From Pseudomonadales bacterium (lineage in GTDB: Bacteria; Pseudomonadota; Gammaproteobacteria; Pseudomonadales; Ketobacteraceae): a stretch of DNA of 61,088 nucleotides. A program made the position numbers and the translations under genes. Where the stretch lies: NCBI GenBank assembly GCA_022361455.1, contig JAKSAW010000084.1:1-61088 (forward strand), written 5' to 3'. The notes below the pieces were generated by a model. That model was not told where the DNA came from, ran no database searches, and saw nothing but the letters and a program-made list of their open reading frames with translations. Shown piece by piece: positions 56,674 through 61,088 of the stretch (position 1 is the first letter of the stretch; the number at the start of each line of letters is the position of its first letter).

Positions 56674-58767
56674 TCAGTTCATCACCTCGACAATTTCCAC
56701 ATCAAAGTAGTGATCAACACACTTAGCGTAGTCCCCCTCCATGAAGGCAGAGAAAGCAGTTTGGTAGCCCACCAGCTGGCAGGCATTTTCTTGAGTCCAA
56801 CTCTGCTCCCAATAGATGGCTAATGCACCTGCACCATTACTATCAAACTGCTGCATATTCGCACAGCCTAGCACTTCACTCTCACTGATAGATACACTCA
56901 AGTAGTTAGCGATAGCCTGATAATAATTAATACGGTTTTGCGATTGGATATGCTCGCTGCTACCACCACACTCTATACCACCATTGATGATTTGCGTGGT
57001 CACGCCAAATCCGGATACTAAACCAGCGGCTAAATCATTCGCATTCGGTTGCCAAGTGCCATCAATAACATGAAGCATGCTAGGCTTTGGTGGCTGTGGG
57101 TAGACAAAAAAGAACACCGCACTGGCTAGGTTTAACCAAGTATCTGCCACCAACTCTGGGTTTTGCAATAACACGTTAACATCGCCAAACATGGCTTGAG
57201 AGAACGGCCCATAGTTATAGTTGTAGCTTAGTTGCTTGGAACCACGGCCAAAATAACTCTTGTACTGCCCCGCTTGAGGATGACCCTCTGGATAAGTCGC
57301 GCAAGGCCAGCTTTTTGCCTGCCAAGTATTTGGGTCGCAAATCCCATAGCCATTGGCCATATCCTCGGACCAACCAACTTCACGTAAATAATGCAAACCT
57401 TGTCGCCATTCTTCTTCTGGCCACCAGCTGGTATGTCCGCCGGTTTCTTGAGTAAAGTGAGCGAACATTGTCGCTAATGATTTTCTGCAAATCGCCACTG
57501 CATCACGACCATCATCATAGGGACCGCAAAACGCAGGGAACTTCGCTACTGCCTGAAGAAATTTACGATAGGTATATTCGTCGGCCCGACGGGGAAATAC
57601 ATAATCCCAATCTGCTTCCGATAAGATCGCTTCTACACGTTTTACGTTCTCCGGGTTTTCCGGATTATTAGCATCCACTGCTTCTACCGTGGCGTTATCA
57701 CGAGTAGCAATAGCTTGCTTTACCAATGCCATTAATTCACCACTGGTGAGCGCTGCTTCGGCAGCCACTAAGTCGGTCATTAAAACCACATCACCGCTTG
57801 TATCTGGCACTTCTGGTTGCTCGTCTTGAGAATCGTTATTTCCTTCCTCTTCTTCTAAAGGCGCTTCAGCATCGACCTGGGCAAACTGAATATCAAATCC
57901 AGATAAATCACAATTTGTTAGTGCGTTTTCTGGCAATGAGCCATTAGCGCCAAAACCGATTGTTAAACTTTGACTTGCAGATAGTGTTGAATTCCAACTC
58001 ACAGGTGTAAGAGAAAGCGTGCCATTAGATGCCTGATAATCAGCATTCCACAGAGACGTGATATCAAGCGAAGATTCACACCGCAATTGCCAATTTTCCA
58101 AGGCCGATAAACTTTGGTTAGTAATTTTGATTTCGGCGCCATAACCGCTATCCCATTGGCTGGTTATTACTAGTTGGCCAGCAAATTGTGCAGCTTGCTC
58201 AAGGTCTTCATTCTGATCATCGCTGGGCTCATCTGTCGTGGAATCATCGCTAGCATTTTCCTCATTTGTCGCAGTGCCATCGTTATTGCCAGCTTCAGAT
58301 TCGTCTTCAGTCGCATCATCCTCAACATCACTCGCAGAATCTTCGCTTATATCTGTAGCGTCCTCTGGTTCGCTATCGGTTGACTCGTCGATATCACTCT
58401 CTTGATTAGAATCAGAATCAGTAACGTCATCAGATTGATCCTCGCTTGTTGATTCTTCATCTGCATCAGATTCGCTTTCATTGCTACCCACATCATCTGG
58501 AGAATTGCTGTCGTTATCATTCGAACTGTTGTCAGACTCACTATTACTATCAGACTCATTACCACCGCCGGTAGAGGGCACATCCGCACCGGTATCCGGT
58601 TCAGGATCATTAATCACCGGGTCATCAATAATAATTCTGCCATCGTCGGAATTACCGGAATCGCTTCCACCCTCAGATCCATTGCCACCACCACAACCCG
58701 TGAGTGTGATGGAAGACATCAATAAGCCAGCCCATATCAATTGTTTAGAGTTATTTTTGCTTGTCAT
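56674..58767 (-). CDS. GH19 chitinase lipoprotein with CBM2
   Basis: 697 residues: lipobox LTGC with Cys25, a very long Asp/Ser/Glu-rich linker (about 26-190), a CBM2 cellulose/chitin-binding module (about 195-300, [21 protein letters not shown]), a second acidic linker, and a GH19 catalytic domain (about 385-697) with the Glu of [14 protein letters not shown] and the [18 protein letters not shown] region. It hydrolyses chitin by inversion and is displayed on the cell envelope. ATG 58767 follows AAGGTGG; a GTG three codons earlier is rejected. It is divergent from the GH18 gene. Confidence 0.94.
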   Translation of the reverse strand: MTSKNNSKQLIWAGLLMSSITLTGCGGGNGSEGGSDSGNSDDGRIIIDDPVINDPEPDTGADVPSTGGGNESDSNSESDNSSNDNDSNSPDDVGSNESESDADEESTSEDQSDDVTDSDSNQESDIDESTDSEPEDATDISEDSASDVEDDATEDESEAGNNDGTATNEENASDDSTTDEPSDDQNEDLEQAAQFAGQLVITSQWDSGYGAEIKITNQSLSALENWQLRCESSLDITSLWNADYQASNGTLSLTPVSWNSTLSASQSLTIGFGANGSLPENALTNCDLSGFDIQFAQVDAEAPLEEEEGNNDSQDEQPEVPDTSGDVVLMTDLVAAEAALTSGELMALVKQAIATRDNATVEAVDANNPENPENVKRVEAILSEADWDYVFPRRADEYTYRKFLQAVAKFPAFCGPYDDGRDAVAICRKSLATMFAHFTQETGGHTSWWPEEEWRQGLHYLREVGWSEDMANGYGICDPNTWQAKSWPCATYPEGHPQAGQYKSYFGRGSKQLSYNYNYGPFSQAMFGDVNVLLQNPELVADTWLNLASAVFFFVYPQPPKPSMLHVIDGTWQPNANDLAAGLVSGFGVTTQIINGGIECGGSSEHIQSQNRINYYQAIANYLSVSISESEVLGCANMQQFDSNGAGALAIYWEQSWTQENACQLVGYQTAFSAFMEGDYAKCVDHYFDVEIVEVMN

Positions 58768-58861
58768 TGAAACCACCTTGCCAGTGCATTGCTATTGCCC
58801 GCTACTTTACCGATTTGCCTCCTGGATCCGGTATCCACCGGGTGGCTAAAACGGGCTAATC

Positions 58862-58915
58862 GCCATGGCCTAAGCCATTGGAATTACACCGGCTTAAGAA
58901 TTGCCGTGGCCTAGG
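58862..58915. promoter_or_regulatory. Direct repeats between the divergent chitinase genes
   Basis: GCCATGGCCTAAG (58862-58874) and GCCGTGGCCTAGG (58903-58915) match at 11 of 13 positions and are 41 bases apart, close to four helical turns. TAAGCC/GGCTTA also form a small inverted repeat between them. Their place in the 225-base divergent gap suggests binding sites for a shared regulator of both chitinases. Confidence 0.4.
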
Positions 58916-58992
58916 TAATGCAGTGGATACAAAGACTTAGAGGCGGTTGATAGAGTGGCACCATTAAATCCAAACCTATGGAGAACGGCACA

Positions 58993-61088
<2,096 letters not shown>

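Overview
The window reads as chromosomal DNA of a free-living, probably marine, heterotrophic gammaproteobacterium. The grounds are a monomeric NADP isocitrate dehydrogenase, two chitinase lipoproteins (GH19 and GH18) with long Ser/Asp/Glu or Glu-Thr linkers of the kind seen in Cellvibrio/Saccharophagus-type bacteria, a GlyGly-CTERM-like subtilase, a filamentous-haemagglutinin-type adhesin and YfiR. The species cannot be named from sequence alone. I see no rRNA, tRNA, CRISPR array, insertion sequence or phage gene.

Layout. 0.2-4.1 kb: small accessory genes, including a YopT-like (C58) cysteine protease, an alpha/beta hydrolase and a DMT transporter. 4.1-8.8 kb: an AraC regulator with a molybdenum hydroxylase of the isoquinoline oxidoreductase type (iorA, iorB) and its XdhC maturation factor. 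9-12 kb: a NarL-type two-component pair facing a beta-propeller gene. 13.4-19.6 kb: a secreted subtilase, a 7TMR-DISM hybrid kinase and an MBL-fold hydrolase. 19.7-25.8 kb: SCP2 protein, epoxide hydrolase and an RND efflux pair. 26-28.8 kb: icd and a single-domain globin.

28.9-36.1 kb: an AT-richer cluster that looks like a small lipid-type biosynthetic locus. It has two KAS III-like synthases, an acyl-CoA carboxyltransferase-like protein, an SDR, a membrane-anchored hexapeptide acyltransferase, a GH3-family adenylating enzyme and a small membrane protein. 36.1-38.2 kb: an HD-GYP protein and a VOC protein.

38.2-49.8 kb: a second cluster built around sulfate transfer. A tightly coupled minus-strand operon runs APS kinase (cysC), a DUF1214 protein, a PAPS-type sulfotransferase, two SDRs, an SRPBCC protein and a lipoprotein hydrolase. 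It diverges from a TetR regulator whose likely promoter overlaps a perfect 36-bp inverted repeat, and it is followed by an MMPL/RND exporter and a 3-beta-HSD-like dehydrogenase. Together these suggest synthesis and export of a sulfated hydrophobic molecule; the product is unknown.

49.9-56.6 kb: a two-partner-secretion adhesin without a visible TpsB partner, next to a LuxR-type response regulator, a hybrid kinase with a YfiN-like sensor half, and a YfiR-like periplasmic protein. 56.7-61.1 kb: divergent GH19 and GH18 chitinase lipoproteins; the GH18 gene runs off the end inside a hexanucleotide repeat. The two biosynthetic loci and the YfiR-kinase pair are the most interesting parts.
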